DNA from: Siphonodentalium dalli
Taxonomy: Eukaryota > Mollusca > Scaphopoda > Gadilida > Siphonodentaliidae
Direction: 5' to 3'
Assembly (NCBI GenBank): GCA_032622095.1
Contig: CP136064.1
Coordinates: 249,579,827-249,643,826, forward strand
Length of the DNA stretch: 64,000 nt
Shown here: piece after piece, positions 35,842 through 47,040 of the stretch
Layout of the letters: each line of letters starts with the position of its first letter
Position numbering within the stretch: the first letter of the stretch is position 1
The notes under the pieces: generated by a model
What the model was told of the DNA's origin: nothing
The model's input: the letters and a program-made list of their open reading frames with translations, nothing else
Databases searched by the model: none
Position numbers and translations under genes: made by a program

Positions 35842-35876
35842 TATAAACCTCCAGAGAGAAGGAATCTCGTCACATT
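35842..35876 (+). promoter_or_regulatory. Core promoter (TATA box and initiator) of the C16orf89-like gene
   Basis: TATAAA at 35842-35847 is followed by TCACATT at 35870-35876, a match to the initiator consensus YYANWYY with A+1 at 35872. The spacing of 30 bp is standard for RNA polymerase II. This would give a 109-nt 5' UTR before ATG 35981. The UTR contains an upstream ATG at 35910. Confidence 0.6.
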
Positions 35877-35980
35877 GTGCTCACGGCAGCGAGGTTCCCT
35901 ATACGGCAAATGTTAAAGATTCTTTATCTAATAAGACCTCTTATCTTGAGCGCGCGTGTGGGGACAGTCTTCATTTTGAA

Positions 35981-36158
35981 ATGTTCGTTGGGTCTTACCG
36001 AATTCTGGTGCATGTATTGTGTGTTTTAACAGTCAACTCGCGACCCTCGGACCTCTTGCCCCTTGTTATTCGTTCCGTGGAAAAAGCTTTGGACTTTTTT
36101 GCCGAAGATTACAGCGATGTGAATTTAGATGGTCTGTTTGGTTTACGACTGGCACAAG
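35981..36158 (+). CDS. C16orf89-like: UPF0764/C16orf89-like secreted protein, exon 1
   Basis: Encodes 59 codons plus the first base of a split Gly codon. A hydrophobic signal peptide (about residues 1-20, RILVHVLCVLTV then polar) is followed by VEKALDFFAEDYSDVNLDGL and FGLRLAQ. From memory, this region of the UPF0764 (human C16orf89) family has the same order: a helix with Leu/Phe, then V-N-L-D-G, then a G-[FL]-R element. The function of the family is poorly known; the human protein is reported as secreted. The donor is AAG|GTTTGT at 36158/36159, phase 1. The acceptor at 48730 has the matching phase, and the joined frame continues as GQLIAALQSC, as expected of the family. The ATG is the first in this frame. 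An out-of-frame upstream ORF (35910-36029) overlaps the start. Confidence 0.75.
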
Positions 36159-36394
36159 GTTTGTTCTCTATTCTCACTTTGGTGTTTTTACTTTCTGTAC
36201 CCGAGGAATCACGAGTTAAAATCACGTCATGAAATTCCACTCTGGCTACGTCCGTAGAGATCATACTCCACCAATTCAATATATGGGAACGGTTTGATGT
36301 TCTGATAGGGAAGTTTATGACATTGAAAAAACACAAAAGGTAAATAAATTTCTTAGTTAATTCCTGTTTCTCAATGTGTTTCCCCGCTCGTAAA

Positions 36395-36730
36395 GGTCCC
36401 AGCTCGAGATATCATGATTTAGGTGACTTTGTTGAGTCGATTCTGATTGCATCGCTCACAATCATGGAAATTATCCCGACAAAAATATTTTAAATATTTA
36501 TTGTGATATCGACTCAGAAAAATCATGCAATCTCGAGCTGGATGCACCTCCCACTGTGAAATACATTATTAGGGAACAAGTATTAACAAAGGGATATATA
36601 CCCTGCGTTATTTGTTCGATGTTATAAAGTTCCCTGTCAGAACATCCAAAAGCTCCATAAAAGTGGAATATAATCTCTATGGGCGTAGCCAGAGTAGAGA
36701 CTCATGTCATTATCTACACGTGGACTTAAG
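36395..36730. repeat. Dispersed repeat related to 14090-14860
   Basis: Begins with an inverted pair CCAGCTCGAGAT / ATCTCGAGCTGG-like (36399 and 36530) around an AT-rich centre. It is followed by GTGAAATACATTATTAGGGA and GGAATATAATCTCTATGGGC, both also present near 14260 and 14790. Confidence 0.6.
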
Positions 36731-37444
36731 TTGAAATCAAAATTGAATATTTAGAAAATATACAATGAAAAACGAGTTAATTTTTAATAAAATGCCATAC
36801 CACACTACTGTTATTGATACCTATTGTTATTTGTATTACTGTTCTTGGTACCATATAGGCTGCCATGTTGTAAGATTAAAGGGACGCAGTCGAAAAATGT
36901 GATTGTTATTGATAACCTCTCCAATGACGAGATGTCGCGAGTTAAAACATTCGTTATGTAAACAATTATCGTACAGTGCGAGCGATATTACTAACATTTA
37001 GTTGAATATATTCTGATAAACATTATGACTGTTTATATACCCAAAAGGTTGTTTCAGCAATGAAACGTATTCCAAAGAACAGATTTGCAACTAAAACATT
37101 TCAATTGGTGATGTTTGTTGATAAAATGACCGGCACCATAACATCATAATGTTTGCATAACAATGGTTTCAACATGCAGAATCTCATCACTGGAAACTTA
37201 TCAGTATTAAAACTATAAATCTATTTTCCGTGTTCTTAGGTCTGATGAATATACTTTTATTTAACTATATATCAGTATGAGAATATGGTCAATGATACAT
37301 TTCAAACAGGTCGATACCAATCTATGCCAAAAAGCTCGGCATCCTCTTATAATTTAATCTAAAATCCTTCGGTAGCAAACCTAAATCTTAAGGTCTAGAT
37401 GCATGCTTTGAAAAAAACCAGAGAACAGATTACTGCCAGACGTT

Positions 37445-37920
37445 TTAAAGATACGGGCGGCGTTGGCGGTGGGTATGCTGTTAAAAATATTCACCTCCGT
37501 CAAAAACCGCCATAAACAGAAAGAATAGTAAAATATAAACAGACTTTGTACTTATACCAATCAGAAATATGGCATAAACAGTATGTTATTGTCAATTATT
37601 TTCCCTTGCGTTGCCTCGCTTTTGTTTAGATCCGGATATGGTAAACATAAAGAGCTTTCTTTGTTACTGTTTTCCTGATATGGAAATAATAAAGAGCGTT
37701 TTATAACTTTTGTGTGATTAACCAATAGAATTGCGCTGTGTTATGTAAACAGAAGCACAACTTCTGTAACGCGAGCAGGCTCTTGTTTAGTTTACGTACA
37801 CCATCGTACGTCTTGACAACAATATACTATTTAAGCGCTGAATATTTTAATATTCCTTCTGTTGATGGCGATTTGAATAAATATGAATATTTCTGCAACG
37901 AACGCCACCCGTGCCTTTAA
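37445..37920 (+). mobile_element. TTAA-flanked MITE, family B subfamily
   Basis: TTAA at 37445-37448 and 37917-37920, ends AGATACGGGCGGCGTTGG and ACGAACGCCACCCGTGCCT. 476 bp. It shares the interior AAAGAGC.TTCTTTGTTAC and CTGATATGGAAATAATAAAG with other family B members. Confidence 0.85.
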
Positions 37921-38389
37921 ATAAAACATATTTCTGGATTGATCCAACAAAAACTGCATATAGAATATGAGCAGCTATTGGCCGTTTCGTTACTAAATAC
38001 TCATTACACGAGTAGTTCCCTTATAAAATGTTCAGGTAATGAGTTCAGGTATTCAGGTAAGATATGCTATACTAAGAGCTCATGTGAAAATCGCGGAAAT
38101 ATACAAGTACAACATTATCATGATGTCAGCAAAGTTCCTGCATAATTTCAGAACATTGACGTAATATTTTCCAGTGAGATACGACCCAGGAATGACACAA
38201 TTAGAGACGTCCACGGTAACAGTTTGATTAAACTCCGCGAAACAATCGAAAACTCATCTTGTAGGCTGATTATATTGAAAACACAATGTGTCCACAGTAT
38301 GGACGTATAGGTGGTTCCAGAAAACATGTATTAATGTGCGGAACTGATTGCCATATATATGTTATACGTAGATTGGACGGTTGTAGATT

Positions 38390-38655
38390 GTAAGTAACGT
38401 AAGGGTGAGAATATATCCCCTCTTCAACTTGAATGATCTGGAAGATTTTCTTGAAAATTGTGTTACCGTGGGGGTGGGGGGGGGGGGGGGGGGGTTAAAG
38501 TATCTTAACGACCGTGTTTTCCATGATTTAGAGATTTATCTCAAACTATGATGCGTCTTATATGCAGATGATACTGTTTTGTTTGCGGATAATCCTTGTG
38601 ACATGCAACGAATTTTAGATGATTTTTCTCTATATTATAATGACAATGAATTTAT
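38390..38655 (+). mobile_element. Small LINE reverse transcriptase fragment interrupted by poly-G
   Basis: RKGENISP, then LNDLEDFLENC after a frame change, then a G run (about 38460-38494), then LYADDTVLFADNPCDMQRIL and LDDFSLYYNDNE. This is the YADD active-site region of the same kind of LINE as 56441-58045. It is flanked directly by a family E half-element. Confidence 0.8.
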
Positions 38656-38814
38656 GACTTGAGTCATAAACACAGTTTCATTATAATTACGATGTCGTTT
38701 GCATCGTTCATAGAGCACATGAGTGTATTTTGCACTAATCCATGGCTCAACTTAATTCTATTGGTCCCATAAATGGCCGGATTTAGTACACAGTACCCCT
38801 TTAAATGGTGTATC
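38656..38814. mobile_element. Half of a family E fold-back MITE
   Basis: Matches the right arm of 22933-23279 (ATGACT.GAGTCATAAAC, CATCGTTCATAGAG, TGTATTTTGCACT, ATCCATGGCTCAA, GGTCCCATAAATGGCCGGAT) and ends CAGTACCCCT-TTAA at 38811-38814. Confidence 0.75.
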
Positions 38815-38989
38815 CGATAAGCCACATGTACCCAATTTCAAGCAGATATTCTAGACATTTTGACAATATTTATTTTGGCATATCCAGAATTTTAGGCAAA
38901 AAGGAGTTTCTAGGTCTCAAATTGACTACTTATCATCCGACTTAAAATTTGGCGCAGTAATTTCTCATCTCTGTCGTGTTCCGGTTGTT

Positions 38990-39350
38990 ATAGTAGAACT
39001 TTAACATTTGTTTTCACTGTGGCCCGCGCCACAAAACGAAATAACGTATATATGAGTCCATTTGGTATCCACCCCATGCACAGTAAGCAAACACCTACTG
39101 TGCATGGGTATATATCAATCTCACAAACCCTACAAACGCTCTTCAGTGGAATTACGGCATTCAAAAGTGGGTCGTAGGAGAGGGCCGACGGCCCTTTCAA
39201 ATCTTCCCGGGTATCATCCCAAACTCCAAACTTGTTGTGAGTCCATTATCTGCTTATTTCAGAATCAAATAATCACATTATGCATCTATTTCGCAGTATA
39301 GGTCGATTATGTGCGTATTTGTGCTAGGCTACGTTGAAACATCATTCGTC
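38990..39350 (+). repeat. Family D fragment with a 13-bp stem hairpin
   Basis: The core TTCACTGTGGCCCGCGCCAC and AACGAAATAACG near 39015 match family D in reverse. A hairpin CCCATGCACAGTA / TACTGTGCATGGG (39073-39108) has a 10-nt loop. GGTCGATTATGTGCGTATTT near 39300 also matches the family. Confidence 0.55.
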
Positions 39351-39529
39351 ATACACGCCTGACGAAGACACCTGGCCAAAGTTATAAGGATGAGCATATT
39401 TTTGATATTTTTAATCGCCCTCACATTTACATGCTGTATTGTTTTGTAATCTAATGGTTTATTACTCAAGATACAATATGTTAACATGAAAATTAGATAA
39501 CATGGGTTAAATACACTATATGCACAAAT

Positions 39530-39850
39530 CATCATCATCGTCATAAATTCATCATCACCTCCCCATCACCGTCGTTGCCAATATCATTATCACCAGCATC
39601 GTCGTCAATATCATCATTAACAAAATCCCTTGGGCTTGTTGTTTAATCCCCTTTCCAATCCAACAATCATTTATCCTATTCTGTTTTATTGTCAACACTT
39701 TGTCAAATGTATATATGTTATTATGATTGGAATAAAATATGTTTACACTAATATCATCATTATTATCGTCGTCGTTGTCGACACCATCATAATCGATAAT
39801 GTCATCATCATCGTCAAAATCATCAGCAACAACATCATTATTTGCAGTCA
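39530..39850 (+). repeat. Degenerate ATC trinucleotide repeat
   Basis: ATCATC/GTCGTC runs at 39530-39620 and 39750-39835 separated by AT-rich sequence. The 126-codon frame across this region is a simple-sequence product (runs of Ile/Val). Confidence 0.75.
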
Positions 39851-40129
39851 GTTCAAATCATTAGAATCCAAAAGATTATCTGTCCTGTTAGCTGAGAGAA
39901 TATACATACATGGACATCAGATGAACGAAATGAAATTGAACTTATATTCGCGAATATTTCTCTGTCTGGACAGTCTTAATTCCATTATAGTAAACTCATA
40001 CTTAGAATAGATCTTAAACTATTACGTTTGAAAGGCGATAATTGTCCATCACCACATGCAACGAATGAGCTCATATGTTCGATCTCATTATGTTTGGTGT
40101 ACGGAAGGTACAACTTGTTGATATATGTG

Positions 40130-40310
40130 TCACAGGGTTGGGGCGATTACATACGAATGTAATCGATTACGATTACAATTACTTTTGATTTACATGATTA
40201 TGATTACTGATTACATTTTTCCCCAATGTAATCGATTACGATTACAATTACTTTAGTAAATGTAATCGATTACTTTTTGATTACATCTGATTACAATTGT
40301 TGGTTTCCAA
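40130..40310 (+). mobile_element. hAT-like transposon end with GATTAC subterminal repeats
   Basis: CAGGGTTGGGGCGATTAC starts at about 40134 and is followed by many GATTAC/GTAATC motifs, e.g. GTAATCGATTACGATTAC, twice. Starting CAGGGTTGG and dense subterminal motifs are usual for hAT non-autonomous elements. The opposite end was not found. Confidence 0.55.
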
Positions 40311-41444
40311 CCATTTTGATCGCATAGGAATAAATAATGAAATATTTTCAAATTAACATGTCAGATATGATTGAACAAAGACACCACTGCATAACATGGA
40401 AACAAGAAACGACTGAAACAATAGAAAGAGCAAAGAAAAAAACCATAAAAACTTTTTTGACATTTACATGTATTGGAAAGGTTTCATCATGAAGTTATGC
40501 ACCAACTTATTGGGAATACATTATGTTTTATTTGTATATATGTATGTAAATAATTTTTAATATATTTTTAATTTTCTTACATGCATTCAAACGAACGCAT
40601 AATATTTATGAAAATATCACCAGAAACAATTATAAAATATTTGCATGTTCTGTTAGATTCAATACCCAACGCAATGAAGATAACATTAAGATTTATTTGA
40701 TGATCATCCGTTGTTAATCCTGATGAGGATTAAATTAGGCTTAACCCCAATATGTGCAGTAAATGACAAACCAGCTAATTAGGTCTACCGATGTACTTCA
40801 CACCTTCTTTGTTCAGTTAATTAGCCCTATTGTACCAGTGTGACTTTACAGCCATTGTCTGCAGCAGTCCCAATTCAATTTAATCTTAATTAATCTTTAA
40901 CTATTTATTAATGTTATGTGAACTTGGCTGGGGGACCTTCAGTGTCCATCCAAAGTCTAAATTTCTAACGTTACTTGTGATATTTTCGTTATTTTCTTTT
41001 CGTGAGCCCGAAGATAAAGGACACCTTTCGCATTATGAACTGCAATGTATAATAATTACGAATAGAGTACTACGTCACAATAATTTGTGTTCTTTCTATC
41101 AGTTGTCATATGCCTAACACTGACTATGACCTGATAACAACAATTATGTACAAACTAACCAAAACAATCAATCATATCACCTTCCCACGAGTGGCAAGAA
41201 GTTTGAACGACGATTATTTCCTCACAAACGTAGTCGTCAATTCTGCGAAAAGGTTTTTGGACCGTCAAAAAACAAATTACAACTACAAGTAGCTATTCGT
41301 AATTTTTATTTGTACTAGTTCACAATGCGTCTGGGAGTCAATCATACGATTGCCTGCGTTTGATATGTATTCGCAAATAAGTTATGTTTAAAAATGTCCA
41401 TCCAAAGTTCTCAGTCCTTGCGATGTTGCTCTTCTGGTCAGCTT
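40311..41444. other. No supported feature
   Basis: AT-rich intronic sequence; 60-70 codon frames present but without domains or splice support. Confidence 0.45.
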
Positions 41445-41663
41445 GCCAATGCATTACCATGTGCGAGTCTCCCACAGGGAGTCTCGCATATATAAGAGAA
41501 TACATTGGCCGAACAATATTAACATTAACATTGTAAGCCAGTGCATTCATTCTCTTTCCTATGAGAGGTTCCATGTGGGAGACTCGCATATATAAGAGAA
41601 TGCACTGGCTTGCACAGGATCTGTAATGCTGGAACAGCGCAGCTCCCGTCATGAAAGGGTTAA
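41445..41663. mobile_element. Partial CCCTTT-class TTAA element with two variant hairpins
   Basis: The right end CCCGTCATGAAAGGG abuts TTAA at 41660-41663; the left end is missing. Two hairpins (41445-41509 and 41537-41609) have the same outer arms as the 69-nt hairpin (GCCAATGCATT, CGCATATATAAGAGAAT) but a different inner stem (TCCCACAGGGA type). This is a third terminal-repeat family carrying the same module. Confidence 0.75.
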
Positions 41664-41780
41664 ATATACGGGTGGCGTTGGCGGTGGGTATGGTGTTAAA
41701 ATATTCACCTCCGTCAAAAACCGCCATAAACAGAAATAATAGTAAAATATAGACATAGTTTGTTCTTATACCAATCAGAA
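41660..41780 (+). mobile_element. Left end of a family B subfamily element
   Basis: From TTAA 41660: AATATACGGGTGGCGTTGG, GGTGGGTATGGTGTTAAAA, TATTCACCTCCGTC, then AAACCGCCATAAACAGAAA. Truncated at about 41780. It shares its TTAA with the element to the left. Confidence 0.75.
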
Positions 41781-42009
41781 ACTAGAGGTCAGATTCCATG
41801 GAATCAGATATACTTCCATGGTATCCCATCCCATCCAATGTGAGTGTTATGCGTATATGTGTGTTTCTCTTCATGCGAATGCATATTGGTGCATTATGTT
41901 CCGATGGCGCACTTGCATTGACATTTCTAAATTTAATATATATTTTGAGACTTCTGTCTGTCTGTTTGTTTGTTTGTCTGTTAGCTATGACCGGGAAAAC
42001 TGCTGGACA

Positions 42010-42345
42010 GAATTTGAAAAAAATTGATAAATATGGATAATTTTGTCCAGGGAGTGTTTTGGACGTGTAAAATCGTGACCCCGACCTGACCTTGACCTTC
42101 AAAAAGGTCAATCCTATGTAAAATCGGGTAAAACAGACCGATTTCAACGAAATTTGACACCTAGGGATACTTTTGTCAGGGGAGTCGTTTGGTGGGTCAA
42201 ATCGCGACCACGACCTGAAATTGACCTTCGAAATGGTTAGTTCAAGGTCAAATCGGGTAAAACGAACGGATTTCGACGAAATTTGATACCTAGGGTGACT
42301 TTTGTCCGGGAAGTGTTTTGACAGGTCGAATCGTGACAATAGGTT
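42010..42345 (-). repeat. About 120-bp tandem repeat rich in AGGTCA half-sites, intronic copy
   Basis: Three units of the family at 35040-35410 (GTGACCCCGACCTGACC, AATCGGGTAAAAC, GAAATTTGATACCTAGGG). Confidence 0.8.
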
Positions 42346-43292
42346 ACTTTTATACTACAGCGGACATACCTATATAGTATATCGGTGAGCATGTTCATGC
42401 ATTTACCTTGCTTCTTGACAAGTCCGTTTGAATTTGCGTCATGAACAGAGGGTTTGAATTTGAATAATATATAGCAACCGTTACGTTATACGCTACCAGG
42501 GTTAAACCGTCCAATCTAAATCTTTAAAAAGCGTACTAATCTTGCGTTTAGATACTACTTATCACATCCACTCGTCGAAAATATTTTATCTCAATATCCG
42601 ATTTTCGGAGTAATTTTCCCCATATGATCTTCGGTGGAATTTGCCAAATATGAACCCACCCGACACAAACACTCCTTTGAGCAGGTTGCGTTTAAATTTT
42701 GTAGGCATACCTACAGTATACCGGTTTACATGCTCCAGCGTAAAACTCGCTCCTACATTAGCCCGTTTGGATTTGGGGCTAAAAAATCGGCTAGTGATAG
42801 ACTACATATATTTATGATATATAGCGTTGTCACAAGTAAACCGTTCCATCTGAAAATTAGAAAATCGCCCTCTGGATGCGCGTGAATACTAGCAATCAGA
42901 TGTACGCGTCAAAAAAATTTATCTCGATGTTTGAATCCCCCCCCCCCCTTTGCAATTTTCGTGGAATTTTCCTAAAGTCTCAACCCACACTGACACGCAT
43001 TCTCCGTTGTGCATGTTACATTTATAGTATAGCCGTCAAACTTCTGGGACGTACATAAAGTATGTCAACGTACATGCTACGACATTATCTTGCTCTTTAA
43101 CAAGCCAGTTTGGATTTGACGGGAAAAATAGTTGCAATATTTCCGTACCCCGTAACGCGGAAAGTCCTGGGTAAAAAATATTTAAGCGGTATATTCGAGT
43201 CCGAATCTCTCGTCCAATTCGGAATATGCAATACAAAATTTAGAGCTCTGTAAAAAAAAAATAGTTTATTCATCCTGGTGTATAGTGTGTCC
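42346..43292. other. Unassigned; weakly repeated segments
   Basis: 42355-42500 and 43040-43190 share diverged phrases (ACATGCTACGACATT / TTCATGCATTTACC, CTTTAACAAGCCAGTTTG / CTTGACAAGTCCGTTTG, CCGTAACGCGG / CCGTTACGTTATACG). Otherwise nothing. Confidence 0.4.
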
Positions 43293-43830
43293 CTATTTAT
43301 GGGCGGTAACTCCTCAGGGAAAGCGCGGACACAAGTTTTGATGCCCGTGGGCAGTAGGGCATATCTAGGTGTGCATAGTGCATACGGTCCAATTTTCGAT
43401 GCTCTGCTCCTAATAATTTCCGAGATAATAAAATGACATTTTTTCATATAAAGGGAGATAACTCCGCGAGATAACGCGGAAAATATCCGTTATGCACCAA
43501 AGGCATAGAACTCATTTACCTCAACATACTCACCAACTTTGAGTTTTCTAATCCTAATACTTTCAGAGATTAGGGCGTTGAAAAATAGTTAAGCATAATA
43601 ATGAAAAATAATCGAAAAAGGGCTATAACTCTGTCAAAAGATATTGGACCAACATGCGGATACCTTTATTTTTAGTAGACCTTGGATGCCTACAATCGCT
43701 AGAGATTTTACGTTCATACTGCCATTAGTGTCTGAGTATTTCCAAATAAACGGAAAACGCCACCAGTACAAAAACAATATACTTCCTTGGTTACACCATG
43801 GAAGTATAATAATAGGGAAAATCATGATCT
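43293..43830 (+). repeat. Paralogous block, copy 1 (unexpanded)
   Basis: Colinear with 45100-47290: TATTTATGGGCGG, AAGTTTTGATGCCCGTGGGC, ACATTTTTTCATATAAAGGG, one 38-bp segment at about 43508-43547, TACTTTCAGAGATTAGGGCG, and ACTTCCTTGGTTACACCATG. It has no satellite expansion and no TTAA element, so it shows the empty state of both sites. Confidence 0.85.
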
Positions 43831-44204
43831 GAAAGAATCGCATTTTTGGGACGGAAACACGAAGTATGTTGATTATATGTTGTTCTTAATATGTGTGTGT
43901 TCATCTTATGTGTTTGTAAGTAACCCCACCCCTACCTCGAAAGTGGGTAACGGGATTGGGAAATTGTCAAACCCGGCCCAAAATGCGAAGTTTGAGGGCC
44001 CATAACTCAGTTATTTTCCGATGGATTTTAAAATTGTTTTCAGTATTGTGATTCGGAGACGGACAACATTTTGATTATTGGAAAGAATACGGGTCCAGAT
44101 TCAAATTTTGAGAGCCCAAATCTCGGCCATTTGTTAACGGATTTACGATCTGTTTTCAGTTTTGTGATCAACGTATATGGTAGATGTTACATTCCAAGTT
44201 TCAT

Positions 44205-44990
44205 ATAATTCGAAGACCCACAACACTGAACCGACACTGGCAAAATTCGGCACACCGCGTGCTCTCTTCATACCGCACGCACTGGGATATCAGATGACAT
44301 TCTAAGTTCGACATCTTCGGAGGAGATGTGTACACAAGCACATGGGCCCAAAATTGCATAGTTTGAAGGCCCGCAACTCTGTCATTTTTCAATGGATTTT
44401 CGAATTTGTTTCAGTTTCTAGATCGGTTGGCGGTGTAGATGTTATATTTCAAGTTTCATCTGATTCGGAAAAGAATATAAAATTGGTACCCCGGACCGCC
44501 CCTCCCCTGACCCACAACACTGAACCGACATTGGCAAAATTTGGCACATCGCGTGCTCTCTTCAGACCGCACGCACTGGGATATCAGATGACATCCTAAG
44601 TTCGACATCTTCGGAGGAGATGTGTACACAAGCACATGGGCCCAAATTTGCATAGTTTGAAGGCCAGCAACTCTGTCATTTTTCAATGGATTTTCGAAAG
44701 TTTTTCAGTTTCTAGATCGGTTGGCGGTGTAGATGTTATATTTCAAGTTTCATCTGATTCGGAAAAGAATAAAAAATTGGTACCCCGGACCGCCCCTCCT
44801 CCCCTGACCCACAACACTGAACCGACACTGGCAAAATTTGGCACATCGCGTGCTCTCTTCAGGCCGCACGCAATGGAATATCAGATGACATCCAAAGTTC
44901 GACATCTTCGGAGGAGATGTGTACACAAGTACGTGGGCCCAAATTACAAACTTTGAAGGCCCGTAACTCTTGCATTTCCGACCCTGTCAA
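44205..44990 (+). repeat. 295-bp tandem repeat, two full and two partial units
   Basis: GGGCCCAAA...TAGTTTGAAGGCC starts at about 44344 and 44638, with a partial at 44934. ACCCACAACACTGAACCGAC and TTCGACATCTTCGGAGGAGA recur at the same spacing. Older, more diverged units (ending GAGGGCCCATAACTCAG etc.) extend left to about 43920. The matching short ORFs are repeat products. Confidence 0.85.
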
Positions 44991-45291
44991 ATTTTCTTCC
45001 TCGGACTAAGCTGACAACGGTCAACACGACTGTGAAAACCAAATGCAGTTATCTGGAATGATACGAGAGTACAGCATAGTAAATCAAATAGAGGTTTGCC
45101 TATTTATGGGCGGCAACTCCTCAGGGAAAACGCGGACACAAGTTTTGATGCCCGTGGGCAGTAGGGCATATCGAGGTGTGTACACGGTCCAATTTCCGAT
45201 GCTCTGCTCCTTATAATAAAGTGACATTTTTTCATATAAAGGGAGATAACTCAGCTGGGTAAACGCGGACAATATTCGCTATACGACAATT

Positions 45292-46512
45292 AGTTAGATC
45301 TCATTACCCCCAACATACATACCAAATATCGCTAGATCTCATTACCCCCAACATACATACCAAATATCGCTAGATCTCATTACCCCCAACATACATACCA
45401 AATATCGCTAGATCTCATTACCCCCCAACATACATACCAAATATCGCTAGATCTCATTACCCCCAACATACATACCAAATATCGCTAGATCTCATTACCC
45501 CCAACATACATACCAAATATCGCTAGATCTCATTACCCCCAACATACATACCAAATATCGCTAGATCTCATTACCCCCCAACATACATACCAAATATCGC
45601 TAGATCTCATTACCCCCAACATACATACCAAATATCGCTAGATCTCATTACCCCCAACATACATACCAAATATCGCTAGATCTCATTACCCCCAACATAC
45701 ATACCAAATATCGCTAGATCTCATTACCCCCAACATACATACCAAATATCGCTAGATCTCATTACCCCCAACATACATACCAAATATCGCTAGATCTCAT
45801 TACCCCCCAACATACATACCAAATATCGCTAGATCTCATTACCCCCAACATACATACCAAATATCGCTAGATCTCATTACCCCCAACATACATACCAAAT
45901 ATCGCTAGATCTCATTACCCCCAACATACGTACCAAATATCGCTAGATCTCATTACCCCCAACATACATACCAAATATCGCTAGATCTCATTACCCCCAA
46001 CATACATACCAAATATCGCTAGATCTCATTACCCCCAACATACATACCAAATATCGCTAGATCTCATTACCCCCAACATACATACCAAATATCGCTAGAT
46101 CTCATTACCCCCAACATACATACCAAATATCGCTAGATCTCATTACCCCCAACATACATACCAAATATCGCTAGATCTCATTACCCCCAACATACATACC
46201 AAATATCGCTAGATCTCATTACCCCCAACATACATACCAAATATCGCTAGATCTCATTACCCCCAACATACATACCAAATATCGCTAGATCTCATTACCC
46301 CCAACATACATACCAAATATCGCTAGATCTCATTACCCCCAACATACATACCAAATATCGCTAGATCTCATTACCCCCAACATACATACCAAATATCGCT
46401 AGATCTCATTACCCCCAACATACATACCAAATATCGCTAGATCTCATTACCCCAACATACATACCAAATATCGCTAGATCTCATTACCCCCAACATACAT
46501 ACCAAATATCGC
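45292..46512 (+). repeat. 38-bp satellite, about 32 copies
   Basis: Head-to-tail units each made of GCTAGATCTCATTACCCCCA followed by ACATACATACCAAATATC. Nearly all units are identical; variants are one extra or one missing C in the C run and a single A-to-G. This homogeneity points to recent expansion. Each unit carries an AGATCT site. Confidence 0.97.
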
Positions 46513-46538
46513 TTCTCTACTCCTCATACTTTCGGAGA

Positions 46539-47040
46539 TTAAAGGTACGGTTGGCCTTAGTTGTCGAAAATATTCATATTTGTTCCAAACACCGTAAACA
46601 GACAAACATTAAAACGCATACAGTTTCGTTCATATATAACATGACCATCGCGTAAACAGCATGCTATCATAAAGACTTACTATATTTTACATAAGCAAGA
46701 GCCTGATTGTGTTACAGAAGACAGCACAGTGTCACTGGCTAATCACACACAAATGATATAAACGCTCTTTATTAGTTCCATATCAGGAATTCAGCAACAA
46801 AGAACGCTCTTTATGTTTACCATCATAATATAAACAAACACCAGAAAAGTAACTTTTTATGCTTTTGTTTACATAACAATGGTCAAACAAATGACAATAA
46901 CATACTGTTTATGCGATATTTCTTATTTGTATACGGACAAAGTCTGTCTACATTTTGATGTTCTTTCTGTTTGTGGCGGTTTTTGATGGGTGGAAATATT
47001 TTCACAGGATACCCACCGCCAAGGCCAACCGTACCTTTAA
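46539..47040 (-). mobile_element. TTAA-flanked MITE, family B, reversed copy
   Basis: TTAA at 46539-46542 and 47037-47040, ends AGGTACGGTTGGCCTT and AAGGCCAACCGTACCT. 502 bp, reversed relative to 1026-1528. The paralogous block at 43560 shows the pre-insertion sequence GAGATTAGGGCG against GAGATTAA...TTAAGGCG here. Confidence 0.92.

Noticed and set aside
39630-40010. 126-codon frame rich in Ile and Val
   Set aside because: It crosses an ATC/GTC simple repeat and its composition follows the repeat.
41782-42339. 185-codon - strand frame
   Set aside because: It runs through the 120-bp AGGTCA-type tandem repeat; the periodic peptide reflects DNA repetition.
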